A stretch of 64,000 nt of DNA, taken from NCBI GenBank assembly GCA_963815295.1, contig CAWFFZ010000013.1:62001-126000 (forward strand), written 5' to 3'. Positions 24,964 through 33,735 of the stretch are shown piece by piece. The position numbers and the translations under genes were made by a program. Position 1 is the first letter of the stretch. Each line of letters opens with the position of its first letter. Under the pieces are notes generated by a model. It made no database searches. It saw nothing but the letters and a program-made list of their open reading frames with translations, and was not told where the DNA came from. This stretch comes from JACDHG01 sp963815295. Lineage in GTDB: Bacteria; Actinomycetota; Actinomycetes; Propionibacteriales; Nocardioidaceae.

Positions 24964-27039
24964 GTGGAGAACACCCGAGAACCTTTCCGCCCCCAGATCG
25001 GCGATGTCGTTCGACTGCTCCTGTCGTGGCTCGCCGCGACTTTGGCGCTGGCGATCACTGGTGCGATCCTTCCGGGCTTGTCCGCCGACTATTTCCGTGA
25101 CTATGCGCTGGCGGCTGTGGTCGCCAGCCTCGTCGGCGCCATTGTGCGGCCGGTGCTTGTGAGCGGAGCCGCCCGCGTTGGCTGGCTCGCGGTGCTGTTG
25201 TTGGCCATCCTGGGACAGGCCGTGATCCTGCAGGTGGCGCTTGCACTGGTCCCGGGGATCCGCACCGACTCCTTCGGAGCTGCTGTCGCCGCGGCATGGA
25301 TCGCGTCGATCGTTGCGACCTTGTTGTCGTGGATCACTTCCGCCGGAACGGATGAGGCGTTCACCGCCACGCTCGTTCGACGCGGGCGCAAGAGTCGGCC
25401 TGAACTGCCCGACCCCGAGGTCGACGGAATGCTCTTCGTGCAGCTCGATGGCGTTCCGCTACCCGTCATGCGGTGGGCGCTGCAGTCGGGCCTGTTGCCG
25501 ACGATCAGCCGCTGGCTCAGAGAGGGGTCGCATCGCCTGGAGGAGTGGACGGTGCAACTGCCCTGTACCACGCCGGCCAGCCAACTCGGACTGCTCCACG
25601 GGACCATTGACGGGATCCCCGCCTTCCGCTGGTACGACCGGGAGCTGGGCCGGTTGCTCGTCGCAAACCGGCCAGCCGACGCAGCCCTCATCGAGGCGCG
25701 CGCAAGCGACGGGAGAGGCCTACTCGCAGACGGCGGGGTGTCAGTGTCGAACCTCTTCACCGGAGACGCCCACCGCTCGGCTATGACGATGAGCCGGTTG
25801 TCGGCATCGCGCGGGTCACCGGAAACCAGACGGGCGGTGGCCTGGTACCTGGCACGGCCGGAGGGATTCGCCAGAAGCCTGGCGCGGACTGTCGCGGAGG
25901 TGGTCAAGGAGCGATACCAGGCCGCGCGACAGCGGCGGCGCGATATCCGACCGCGAGTTCACCGGGGCTGGACGTTTGCGTTTCTCCGAGCTATCAGCAA
26001 CGGCGTGCTGCGCGACCTCAACACGGCAGTGGTCTGCGAGGAGATGCTGCGCGGGACGCGATCCATCTACGTTGACTACGTCGACTACGACGAGATCGCC
26101 CACCACGCCGGCATGTTTCGACCAGAGTCGCTCGCGGCGTTGGAGGGGGTCGATTCCGTCCTACGCTCGCTCGAGATGGTCGCGAACGTCGCGCCGAGGC
26201 GTTACTGGATGGTGCTGGTTTCAGACCACGGACAGTCGCAGGGCGCGATCTTCGCTGACCGATACGGCGTTGATCTCGCGTCTTTGTGCGCATCCTTGAC
26301 AGCCGAGTCCGTGGACTCGGTCCAGGAGCCGGTGGAGAGTTGGGGACGGGCGGGATCGCTGTTTGACGACATGTCGCAGGGGGGCGAAGACAATGCTGTT
26401 GTCGGTCCTGCTGCTCGAAAAGTACGTCGAAGCGCCGAAGCCAACGCGCCACAACCCGCTGATGACGGACTGGTGGTGTTGGGATCCGGCAATCTGGGAC
26501 TCGTCTACGTGCCCGGCAAGATCCGGCTGACCCGCGAGGACATCGATCGACGCTGGCCGGGGCTCATCCCTGGCCTGGTCGGGCATCCCGGTATCGGCTT
26601 CGTCGCGGTAATGAGCGAGAACGGTCCTCAGGCGATCGGCCCCGACGGGCTGCACTGGCTCGAGGATGGGCGGGTGCACGGGGTGGACCCGCTGGCGGCA
26701 TACGCCGCACATGCCCCGCGGAGTCTTCTGCGGGCGGTATGCATGGACCGCGCACCTGACCTTTATGTGAACAGTCTTGTGGATGAAGCGACCCTCGAAG
26801 TCGCCGCGTTCGAGGGCCTCGTCGGCAGCCACGGAGGACTCGGCGGTTGGCAAGACCGCGCCATCCTCGTTGCCCCGACTGAGTTGCGTGTCGACACTCG
26901 TCCTATTCACGGTGCCGACGGAGTGCACCGGGTGTTTGTGGAAATGCTGCGCGGTCTTGGCCATCGCGACGGCCTCGACGATCCACCGCCGGCCGACCAG
27001 ACTCTGGATCCAACCACGTCAAGGAGTAGCCATGATTAA
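24964..27039 (+). CDS. Holin-like membrane domain fused to alkaline-phosphatase-superfamily enzyme
   Basis: 691 residues from GTG 24964; no earlier start keeps a sensible N-terminus. The first ~120 residues are four helices of the holin-like type ('VVRLLLSWLAATLALAITGA', 'LLAILGQAVILQVALALVPG'). The rest is an alkaline-phosphatase/type I phosphodiesterase-like domain: 'DGMLFVQLDGVPLPVMRWAL' (first metal site and the nucleophile region), 'YVDYVDYDEIAHHAGMF', 'LVSDHGQSQGAIFADRYG' and 'LVGSHGGLGGWQDRAILVAP' supply Asp/His metal ligands. The substrate is unknown, perhaps a lipid head group or nucleotide. It overlaps the next gene by 8 bp. Confidence 0.8.
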   Translation: MENTREPFRPQIGDVVRLLLSWLAATLALAITGAILPGLSADYFRDYALAAVVASLVGAIVRPVLVSGAARVGWLAVLLLAILGQAVILQVALALVPGIRTDSFGAAVAAAWIASIVATLLSWITSAGTDEAFTATLVRRGRKSRPELPDPEVDGMLFVQLDGVPLPVMRWALQSGLLPTISRWLREGSHRLEEWTVQLPCTTPASQLGLLHGTIDGIPAFRWYDRELGRLLVANRPADAALIEARASDGRGLLADGGVSVSNLFTGDAHRSAMTMSRLSASRGSPETRRAVAWYLARPEGFARSLARTVAEVVKERYQAARQRRRDIRPRVHRGWTFAFLRAISNGVLRDLNTAVVCEEMLRGTRSIYVDYVDYDEIAHHAGMFRPESLAALEGVDSVLRSLEMVANVAPRRYWMVLVSDHGQSQGAIFADRYGVDLASLCASLTAESVDSVQEPVESWGRAGSLFDDMSQGGEDNAVVGPAARKVRRSAEANAPQPADDGLVVLGSGNLGLVYVPGKIRLTREDIDRRWPGLIPGLVGHPGIGFVAVMSENGPQAIGPDGLHWLEDGRVHGVDPLAAYAAHAPRSLLRAVCMDRAPDLYVNSLVDEATLEVAAFEGLVGSHGGLGGWQDRAILVAPTELRVDTRPIHGADGVHRVFVEMLRGLGHRDGLDDPPPADQTLDPTTSRSSHD

Positions 27040-27394
27040 GGCCCTGCTGTTGGTCTGGTTCGTAGTGGCGGTTGCCATTGCGATCACCGCGGCGATAGTT
27101 CCGTCGGTCGAGATCGACGGCGGCTTCTTCGCTCTGCTCGGCGTCGCCGTGCTCTTTGGCCTCGTCAACGCATTGATCGGGCCGCTGCTTCGGCTGATAT
27201 CGCTGCCACTCACTCTGATGACCTTCGGGCTCTTTGCACTAGTGATCAATGGTGCACTGCTGGCCCTGACCGCCGGGCTGAGCGATGCTCTCGAGGTAGG
27301 CGGCTTCCTCGGCGTGATCGTGGCGGCTGTGCTCATCTCGATTCTTACGAGCGTGCTCTACCTCGTCGCGGCAAAAGTCATCGCGGAGGACTAG
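27032..27394 (+). CDS. Phage_holin_4_2-type four-helix membrane protein
   Basis: 120 residues from ATG 27032 with AAGGAG upstream, overlapping the previous gene by 8 bp. 'LLGVAVLFGLVNALIGPLLR' then 'LISLPLTLMTFGLFALVINGALLALTAG' in sequence is the mycobacterial-type four-helix holin-like family. It is closely similar to the C-terminal domain of the YihY/holin protein at 23616. Such proteins are widespread in actinobacteria outside prophages; the holin name reflects homology, not lysis. Confidence 0.8.
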   Translation: MIKALLLVWFVVAVAIAITAAIVPSVEIDGGFFALLGVAVLFGLVNALIGPLLRLISLPLTLMTFGLFALVINGALLALTAGLSDALEVGGFLGVIVAAVLISILTSVLYLVAAKVIAED

Positions 27395-27420
27395 GCACTC
27401 GGCCGCGTGAGGCGGAGACA

Positions 27421-28197
27421 TCACTCTGGCTCGGTGATAGCTACCGATTTCCCGACGGAAAGCACCAGCGCTCGACAACGAGGAAACTCAAGCGCAAGGG
27501 AGGCGGCGAAAGCCGGGCCCGCCGAGTCCATCCATCCCAAGGGCCAGACCTGTCCTCCCGGGACATGCAAGGTGCCCCAGTGCACGGGGATGGCCCAGCG
27601 CGCCCCGACCATTCGGCACGCGATCGCGGCCTCGCGGGGTCCCATGTGGCCCTGCGAAAGTCGGGGCCCCCAACCTCCGACCGGCACAACAGCTACGTCG
27701 ATGGCGCCGCCGGCAGCCGCGGGCAGATCCTCCAGCCCTGGGAAGAGCTCGGTGTCGCCAGCCACCCAGACGTTTCCCGAAGTCGCAGCCACCAGGTGGC
27801 CGCTCGCCGCGTTTGGGCGGTGCGGCATCGGTCGCGAATGGTGGATCGCCGGTGCCAGCTTGACGTTGACCGCCTGACCCTGCCCGACCGGCACCCACCT
27901 GTTCTCGTCGATCCCCTGACCGTTCAGACCTCGGCGTCGAAGCCACGCGGCATTGTCAGGGGCAGTGAGGATGGGCGCGCCGGCCAACCGACGTAACGAC
28001 GCCAGCTCCGCATGGTCGTGATGAAGATGTGACAACAGCACCGCGTCGGTGCCGGCCCACGCCTCCTCGTCAGGCCGTCGGCCGCGTCGACGCAGGATTC
28101 CGGCGTTGGGCCGAAGCAGCGGATCGGCGATCAGGCGAACGCCATCAAGGTCCAGCACCACCGTCGAGTGGCCAAGCCAAGTGACATCTATTCCCAT
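27421..28197 (-). CDS. Metallo-beta-lactamase-fold hydrolase (UlaG-like)
   Basis: 258 residues. Zinc-binding residues are in place: 'VLLSHLHHDHAELASL' (HxHxDH variant), H118-type His in 'LAPAIHHSRP', D in 'VWVAGDTELFPG' and a late His in 'ARWAIPVHWGTLH'. It has the N-terminal 'VTWLGHSTVVLDLDGVRLIA' of the UlaG/YtnP-like branch, which includes lactonases and phosphodiesterases. The substrate is not deducible. Divergent from the small-protein/AI-2E unit with palindrome copy 9 between them. Confidence 0.85.
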   Translation of the reverse strand: MGIDVTWLGHSTVVLDLDGVRLIADPLLRPNAGILRRRGRRPDEEAWAGTDAVLLSHLHHDHAELASLRRLAGAPILTAPDNAAWLRRRGLNGQGIDENRWVPVGQGQAVNVKLAPAIHHSRPMPHRPNAASGHLVAATSGNVWVAGDTELFPGLEDLPAAAGGAIDVAVVPVGGWGPRLSQGHMGPREAAIACRMVGARWAIPVHWGTLHVPGGQVWPLGWMDSAGPAFAASLALEFPRCRALVLSVGKSVAITEPE

Positions 28198-28247
28198 GCC
28201 TGTTCACCTCGCTTTGCCCAGGTTCCATGCGCAGTGAAGGCCGAGGC

Positions 28248-28264
28248 TCACCCGCCTCGGGTGA
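28248..28264. promoter_or_regulatory. Island palindrome copy 9
   Basis: Exact TCACCC-gcctc-GGGTGA, 50 bp from the MBL hydrolase start and 59 bp from the 28324 start. CATAGC (28285-28290) lies 20 bp downstream on the plus side. The 59-bp gap to the start is identical to that of the paralogous small gene at 33538 and copy 10. Confidence 0.8.
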
Positions 28265-28323
28265 GGCAATCCAGCGCGCCGACGCATAGCGTCCACCGCA
28301 GTTACCTTCTAAGGAGTCGACCC

Positions 28324-28542
28324 ATGAGCCGCTATGTCATCCGGGTTGAGGGATTGCTCTCGGCCGGTTTGACGTCCGCGTTTCCCTCCCTCGACACGAC
28401 CCAGCAGTCTCATACCGTGCTGCACGGCCGGCTCGAGGACCAGTCGGACTTGGCGCGGGTATTGGCCCGGCTGAGGAGTCTGGACGTCGACGTGGTCGAG
28501 GTGCACCGAATCCCGGATCGAAAGGCGAGAAAGCTCCGATGA
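28324..28542 (+). CDS. Small conserved protein, paralogue of 33278-33538
   Basis: 72 residues with TAAGGAG upstream. 'YVIRVEGLLSAGLTSAFPSL' then 'HTVLHGRLEDQSDLARVLAR' shares the pattern Y-V-I-R-V-[ED]-G ... HTVLHG-x-L-x-DQS-x-LA with the 86-residue protein at 33278-33538. The shape suggests a small alpha/beta fold; no family known to me. It precedes an AI-2E permease by 22 bp, whereas its paralogue precedes a K+ channel, so it may act as a membrane-transport accessory. Confidence 0.7.
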   Translation: MSRYVIRVEGLLSAGLTSAFPSLDTTQQSHTVLHGRLEDQSDLARVLARLRSLDVDVVEVHRIPDRKARKLR

Positions 28543-28564
28543 CGGACGCAGTCCTGAGTCGCGG

Positions 28565-29683
28565 ATGAGTTCCGAATCCACCGAGGCGGCGAGCGCGGCG
28601 CCCGTCCCGCAAGGCGGGCGGCCCACGCCCCTGCCGCGCGTAGTGATCGTCCTGGTGGGCGCGGGGGCCGTCTTCATCGCCATCGCGGGACTTCGAAGCG
28701 CTTCGGACATCGTCGGACCCGCCTTCTTCGCCCTGGTGTTGACAATCGTGGCACATCCCGCCCGGGTGTACGCGCAGCGTCGTGGCTGGCCGGGGTGGAC
28801 AGGGTTTGCGCTCGGCGCCACGATCGTCTACGGCGTGCTCATCGGGCTCACTTTGGCCCTGGTCGCGTCGATGGCGAAGCTGGCCACGCTGCTGCCGACG
28901 TACAAAGACGATGCTGCAGACTTGCTCAACGACATCACCGGTGCCCTGGATCGCTTCGGAGTCGGCGAAGGGGAACAGCAGACGGTCGCGAGCTCCTTCG
29001 ACGTCGAGAAGGCCACGAACTTCATCGTCGACATCCTTGGGAACCTGGCGGCGCTGTCGTCCGACCTCTTCTTCATCATCACCCTCTTGTTCTTCATGGC
29101 AATCGACGCCTCGTGGTTCCCATCCCGACTGCGAGAGACGGGAGATCACCACCGTGACCTCGCCGCAGCGTTGTCGTCGTTCGCCAACGGAACCCGCCGC
29201 TACCTTGTCGTCTCGACAATCTTCGGCTTCATTGTCGCCGTCATCGACACTGCATTCCTGGCGCTTGTTGGAATCCCGGCTGCGTTGGTGTGGGGCCTAC
29301 TTGCGTTCATCACGAACTACATCCCCAACATCGGCTTTGTCATTGGGCTTATCCCACCGGCGGTCTTGGCGCTTCTCGAGGGCGGGCCCGACCTGATGCT
29401 GCTCGTCATCGCGGTCTACTGCGTCGTCAACTTTGTGATTCAGTCGATGATCCAGCCCAAGTTCGTCGGCGACGCGGTGGGCCTGTCCGTCACCATGACG
29501 ATGCTGTCCCTGGTGTTTTGGGCATGGGTCCTCGGCGCCGTCGGAGCATTGCTGGCGATTCCACTCACACTGCTGGCGAAGGCGCTCCTGGTCGACGCAG
29601 ATCCGCACCTTCGCTGGTTGCTGCCGATCCTTTCGGGTGATCCGGCGAACCCGCCGGACCAGCCTGAGCTGGCCAAGAATTAG
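28565..29683 (+). CDS. AI-2E family transporter
   Basis: 372 residues with about eight helices. 'GLRSASDIVGPAFFALVLTI', 'FITNYIPNIGFVIGLIPPAV' and 'FVIQSMIQPKFVGDAVGLSV' are signature segments of the AI-2E (PerM/TqsA/YdiK) family, which exports autoinducer-2 or small ions in different bacteria. There is no autoinducer context here, so the substrate is open. No strong ribosome site; likely co-transcribed with the small gene 22 bp upstream. Confidence 0.85.
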   Translation: MSSESTEAASAAPVPQGGRPTPLPRVVIVLVGAGAVFIAIAGLRSASDIVGPAFFALVLTIVAHPARVYAQRRGWPGWTGFALGATIVYGVLIGLTLALVASMAKLATLLPTYKDDAADLLNDITGALDRFGVGEGEQQTVASSFDVEKATNFIVDILGNLAALSSDLFFIITLLFFMAIDASWFPSRLRETGDHHRDLAAALSSFANGTRRYLVVSTIFGFIVAVIDTAFLALVGIPAALVWGLLAFITNYIPNIGFVIGLIPPAVLALLEGGPDLMLLVIAVYCVVNFVIQSMIQPKFVGDAVGLSVTMTMLSLVFWAWVLGAVGALLAIPLTLLAKALLVDADPHLRWLLPILSGDPANPPDQPELAKN

Positions 29684-29874
29684 GCGCCGCCCGCCAACCG
29701 CCGTCCCTGTGCGCGGCCACTCTCGGTGAAGATTTGTCGTCGCGCCTCGCTCGTCTGTGCTTGAAACGTCAAGAAACAGTCACTCGGCGCTATTGCCAAC
29801 CAGTGCAACTGCAAGGACGATTGAGCTGCGGCATCTCGGGCAAGGCTGCACTAACTGGTCGGAGGCGGACGGTT

Positions 29875-32748
29875 ATGCCGAAGTCTGAACGGCAAGGCCA
29901 TGCAAAGCCGGCGCCCCTCGGTGATTCCGGCCGTGTGCCCAGAAAACCCCAGACGCTGATCGCCCGGCCACGCCTCTACAAGCTCCTCGACGAGGCGACC
30001 AGGTCGCCGGTCACGCTGCTGATCGCCCCTGCTGGAACGGGCAAGACAACCCTGCTGGCTGCCTGGGTCGACCAGCTTGCAGCATCCGGGGACCAGAAGG
30101 TCCACTGGCTCTCTGCCCACCATCACCTCGCGCTGGAACAGTCGCTCGTGCGAGCGGCAGGCGTTGACGCGGCCACGGCCCGTGAGCTCACTTCAAAGAC
30201 GCCTGCCGAGCCGCTGGACATGTCAGCATTGCTGCTTCCCGCCATGGAGGAGGCGGTCGATGGGGGTAGCCAGCCTGAACTCGTCGTGATCGACGACGCG
30301 CACCTCCTCCCCGCGGCTCAGATAGCCCTGATCTCGAACATCCTCACCAAGTGCCCGGAAGTTGTGAGACTGCTGGTCGCCAGTCGCAAGGATCTGGCGC
30401 TGCCGCGCGTCGAGCTCGAGATACGCGGGATGGCCAGCACGCTCCGCGCGCACCATCTGCGGTTCACCGAGGACGAGGGCCGGGAGCTCATCCACGCGCA
30501 CTCCGAAGACGCCGAGGACGACGCGACGCGGCTGCTGCAGGAACGCGTGGGCGGTTGGGCGGCAGCCCTAGTCCTCGGCGCCCGCACCTTGTCGTCGGGA
30601 TCTGGCCGAGGTGGTGACGCTTCATCGCTGGCCAGGACGGACCAATCCGTCCTGGACTACCTCCTCGGCGAGGTCTTCACGACACTCCCCAAAGCGGCTC
30701 GCCGGGTCTTGCTGAGCACCTTCAACGAACCCGTCATCCACCCGAAGCGCGCCGCCGTACTCAGCGGCGACCCGCATGCAGGCGCCTTGTTGTCGGAACT
30801 CGCGCGTGACGGCGTTCTGGTCACTGCCTATGCAGACAATGACGCGGACGACCTGTTCCGATACCACCCTCTGCTCATCGAGATGCTCCGGCGCCGCGTC
30901 GTCGAGGGGAGCTCTGATGCCGCGGTAGTCGCTGCGGCGCGTCGACGCGCGGCGGTGTATGACGCCATCCGCGGCCAGGACATCGCCGAGAGCCACGGGG
31001 TCTCCGCGCTCCAGCAGGCCATATCGGACGGTCATCCCGATGTGCTTGCGAAGCTGCTCGTCGAACATGGGGTCACCCTGCTCTGCGCTGCGCAGGAGGA
31101 GGTCGTCTCTGCAGCATTTGCGCAGCTTCCTAGCGACGCCCTGGACCGCCACCCCCAACTCCTCGGCGTCGCCGCTTTGCACCGCCGGACGCTTGGCGAC
31201 ATCGCGGGCGCCGTTCTGCTAGCCGCGCGCGCCTCCGACGCGGTTCTGCGACTCACCACCTCGTCACCGACGACTTCGGCTCCGTTGGACGACGCGTTGC
31301 GCGCGGACGCGTTGCTCCTGCGACTGTGGCAGTCGCGATTCGGCTGGCAAGACCTTGCATCGGCAGCGGCTAGCGCGCACGACGTCCTGGGGACTCTCGA
31401 CACGACCGCGGCGACTGCGCCGGGCGCGCCAACGTTGGTGATCAACCCGTCCCGAGTGGCCTGGCTCATGATCGAGCTTGCAGCGGTCGAGGTCTGGGCA
31501 GGCAACCTCAGGGCCGCGGCGGTCCATGTCGACAACGCGATCGTCAGCGCCCGCGCCGTCGGGCACAAGCGGCTGCTCTCCGCAGCGCTATCGCATCGCG
31601 CGCTCATTGAGCTGGTCCGGGGCGAGGCGCAGACCTCCGCCATCACCGCGGCCGAAGCCCTCTCTCAGGCTACTGAGGGAGGAATGATGGGTGACGCTTA
31701 CGTCGACCGAGCGCGAGTCACGTTGGGCTGGTCGGCCTTTCTCCGTCTGGACTTCGAGGAGGCGGAGGAGCGGCTCGCGGAGCTCGATCGGCCGGACTCC
31801 CAGCGCTTGGACTGGATCGTTTCCATTTTCGCAACGATGCTGAGGGCGTTCTTGTTGACGGAGTCCGGTCGCATCGACGAGGCACAGCGGGTCGTGGCGG
31901 CCACACCCGAAGCACCGGGGCCCCTTCCCGCATTCATGCTTCGGGCGCTCGCACTTCTGCGATGGCATTGTGCGGCGGTGACGGGAGACCGCGCCAGTAT
32001 GTCTGCCCAAGCCGCAGTCCTCTCGGCCGCCGGCTTCGATGCCGAGGTTGACCTGCTCAACGCGCTCGACGGGGCGTCGACCGGAGACCCCCGCGAGGCC
32101 ATCGCGGAGATCGAGCGGCTCGTCGAAGCCTTGGCGCCCACGGACCCCGTTCTTGCTGCAGCCGGCGCCTCGGCTCGGGTGGCGCTGCTGCTGAGGACCG
32201 GCGATCGGCTGACCGCGCGCCAAGGCATCTCTGACCTGTTGAGCCGCGTCGCGCCGCAGCGGACGATGCATGCAATGAGTTCGGGCGCTCTCGGCGAGCC
32301 GGGTTTCTTCGAGTTGCTGTCAGAGGAATCCCGAAGGCGCGACGGACACCCGTTCGCCGCGGGGGCGCTGCAGGCTTTGGCCCGCTATCAGGATCACGCT
32401 GGCGGACCCATCGGGCACTCCGTCCTCACTACCGATCGCGGCTTTTTTGGACCCCGCAGTGCGTTCCCGCCCGAGCAGCGAATGCCGGTACAAGTCCCAA
32501 CCCAGCGCCCGCCGGAAGTTTCCCTCGACGGGTTTCCGGTGAGGTTGACATCGCGGGAGGCCGACGTCCTCGAGCAGCTGGCGTTGGGCAGTTCCTACAC
32601 CGAGATCGGGCAAGCCCTATTTATCACCGAGAATACGGTCAAGACTCACCTTGCCTCGCTGTACCGAAAGCTCGCCGTCGACAAGCGCTCGTCCGCTTTA
32701 CGGGTAGCACGAGAACTCGGGCTGCTGCCCGGCAGACGCCTCGGCTGA
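29875..32748 (+). CDS. Large LuxR-type (MalT/LAL-like) ATPase regulator
   Basis: 957 residues from ATG 29875 with GGAGG upstream; the frame is open to 29734 but the extra part is not domain-like. Walker A is 'LIAPAGTGKTTLLAAW' (P-loop about 51-59), Walker B 'ELVVIDDAHLL' (about 133-143). A long helical, TPR-like middle follows, and the C-terminus is a LuxR helix-turn-helix: 'LTSREADVLEQLALGSSYTE' then IGQALFITENTVKTHLASLY. Proteins of this build (MalT, LAL) are ligand-controlled transcription activators that bind repeated DNA sites. It is the only regulator in the 15-34 kb island. No palindrome precedes it, so it is not obviously autoregulated. Confidence 0.9.
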   Translation: MPKSERQGHAKPAPLGDSGRVPRKPQTLIARPRLYKLLDEATRSPVTLLIAPAGTGKTTLLAAWVDQLAASGDQKVHWLSAHHHLALEQSLVRAAGVDAATARELTSKTPAEPLDMSALLLPAMEEAVDGGSQPELVVIDDAHLLPAAQIALISNILTKCPEVVRLLVASRKDLALPRVELEIRGMASTLRAHHLRFTEDEGRELIHAHSEDAEDDATRLLQERVGGWAAALVLGARTLSSGSGRGGDASSLARTDQSVLDYLLGEVFTTLPKAARRVLLSTFNEPVIHPKRAAVLSGDPHAGALLSELARDGVLVTAYADNDADDLFRYHPLLIEMLRRRVVEGSSDAAVVAAARRRAAVYDAIRGQDIAESHGVSALQQAISDGHPDVLAKLLVEHGVTLLCAAQEEVVSAAFAQLPSDALDRHPQLLGVAALHRRTLGDIAGAVLLAARASDAVLRLTTSSPTTSAPLDDALRADALLLRLWQSRFGWQDLASAAASAHDVLGTLDTTAATAPGAPTLVINPSRVAWLMIELAAVEVWAGNLRAAAVHVDNAIVSARAVGHKRLLSAALSHRALIELVRGEAQTSAITAAEALSQATEGGMMGDAYVDRARVTLGWSAFLRLDFEEAEERLAELDRPDSQRLDWIVSIFATMLRAFLLTESGRIDEAQRVVAATPEAPGPLPAFMLRALALLRWHCAAVTGDRASMSAQAAVLSAAGFDAEVDLLNALDGASTGDPREAIAEIERLVEALAPTDPVLAAAGASARVALLLRTGDRLTARQGISDLLSRVAPQRTMHAMSSGALGEPGFFELLSEESRRRDGHPFAAGALQALARYQDHAGGPIGHSVLTTDRGFFGPRSAFPPEQRMPVQVPTQRPPEVSLDGFPVRLTSREADVLEQLALGSSYTEIGQALFITENTVKTHLASLYRKLAVDKRSSALRVARELGLLPGRRLG

Positions 32749-32753
32749 GCTGC

Positions 32754-33281
32754 TCACCGGCCACCGGCTGTTCGTCTTGCCTGCGCCTGATAAAGCATTG
32801 CCCGCACCAGTCCGGCCAGGAAGATTGCATTGAACACGAACTGCAGGCTCGCTATCGCGCGAGCCTGTTGGCCGACCGGATGGATGTCTCCATAGCCAAC
32901 TGTCGCCAGCGTGGTGAGGGTGAAGTACAGGGCGTCGAGCCGAGTATTGAGGCCGTCCATTTGAGCAGGATCAGACCGGGCGAGCATGAAGTAGCCAGCA
33001 GCGAACGCCACCACCACCACGGTGAGCAGGACCGCGAGACCGGGGAGGCTGTCCGTAGTGTTTCCATCGAGCACCCGGAGGATCCGCTTTGAGACCATGG
33101 CGGCGAGAACCAGGACGACTGCGACCGACAGGGTCGTGGCGACGGCTAGCGGAAGAGGATCGTCGTCTTGACCGAACGGCGCGACGAAGTAGAGGCACAG
33201 CAGCCCGGCGGATGCGGCGAGCGTCCCGAGCCAATCCCGACCCGTGCCTGCGCGGGAGGGACGCTCCAACCGATCGCTCAT
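32754..33281 (-). CDS. Two-pore-type potassium channel protein
   Basis: 175 residues with four hydrophobic segments. 'LYFTLTTLATVGYGDIHPVG' is a complete K+ selectivity filter (TVGYGD) with its pore helix, followed by a last helix ('FVFNAIFLAGLVRAMLYQAQ'). No voltage sensor or RCK domain is present. It overlaps the small-protein gene by 4 bp (ATGA), so the two are co-translated, and it ends 5 bp from the stop of the convergent LuxR gene. Confidence 0.9.
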   Translation of the reverse strand: MSDRLERPSRAGTGRDWLGTLAASAGLLCLYFVAPFGQDDDPLPLAVATTLSVAVVLVLAAMVSKRILRVLDGNTTDSLPGLAVLLTVVVVAFAAGYFMLARSDPAQMDGLNTRLDALYFTLTTLATVGYGDIHPVGQQARAIASLQFVFNAIFLAGLVRAMLYQAQARRTAGGR

Positions 33282-33538
33282 CCGGCTTGACCGCGTCGAC
33301 CTCGGGCGCTCTCTCCGCGGTCTCCGGGCTCTTTGCCTTCGGCGGGCACTTTGACCACTTCCACAATCACGACGCCCAAGCCATCGAGGTGGTCCAGGAT
33401 GCCGGCCAGCGCTGACTGGTCCGGCAGGTTGCCGTGCAGCACCGTGTGCACGGCTTGCGGCGCGACGGAAAGGCCCTCGAAGCCTTCTAGTGCATCGTCG
33501 GGCAGCGGACCGTCAACCCTGATTACGTAATGATCCAT
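33278..33538 (-). CDS. Small conserved protein, paralogue of 28324-28542
   Basis: 86 residues. 'YVIRVDGPLPDDALEGFEGL' and 'HTVLHGNLPDQSALAGILDH' align with the protein at 28324; the C-terminus is a longer charged tail. It overlaps the K+ channel start by 4 bp. Palindrome copies 10 and 11 lie 59 and 167 bp upstream. Confidence 0.7.
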   Translation of the reverse strand: MDHYVIRVDGPLPDDALEGFEGLSVAPQAVHTVLHGNLPDQSALAGILDHLDGLGVVIVEVVKVPAEGKEPGDRGESARGRRGQAG

Positions 33539-33597
33539 CGGTCGACCCCTTTGCACCGGTTGACGCTCAGTATGTCGGCCCGCTGGCAACCCCCACG

Positions 33598-33614
33598 TCA
33601 CCTGACTCGGGGGA
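33598..33614. promoter_or_regulatory. Island palindrome copy 10
   Basis: TCACCT-gactc-GGGGGA, two changes, the weakest accepted copy. The gap to the 33538 start (59 bp) equals that of copy 9 to its paralogous gene, which supports it. CATACT at 33574-33569 (minus strand) lies 23 bp away. Confidence 0.6.
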
Positions 33615-33705
33615 CCCTCGCGCCGAGCCAAGGCCGCGGTGGCGCGACCAGCAGAGCCTCCGAACAAGCTGGACGGTAGATGCCGGTCGCGGTTACCGGC
33701 GTTCC

Positions 33706-33722
33706 TCACCCGGTTCGGGGGA
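33706..33722. promoter_or_regulatory. Island palindrome copy 11
   Basis: TCACCC-ggttc-GGGGGA, one change. It lies between the DUF7144 copy 2 stop (33736) and palindrome copy 10, so it could serve as a distal site for the small-protein/K+ channel unit. Confidence 0.6.
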
Positions 33723-33735
33723 GGCGACGACGCGG

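Noticed and set aside
23616..27394. Prophage or phage lysis cassette
   Set aside because: Holin-like domains appear, but there is no endolysin, capsid, tail, integrase or repressor gene, and such four-helix proteins are common chromosomal genes in actinobacteria.
27394..27410. Possible thirteenth palindrome
   Set aside because: Only one half (GCGTGA) resembles the motif; the other half does not match at the fixed 5-bp spacing. Isolated half-sites near 29724, 34722 and 37852 were dropped for the same reason.
29734..29874. Upstream extension of the LuxR regulator start
   Set aside because: The frame is open, but the ATG at 29875 has a good ribosome site and begins the natural domain, whereas the upstream sequence is not protein-like.
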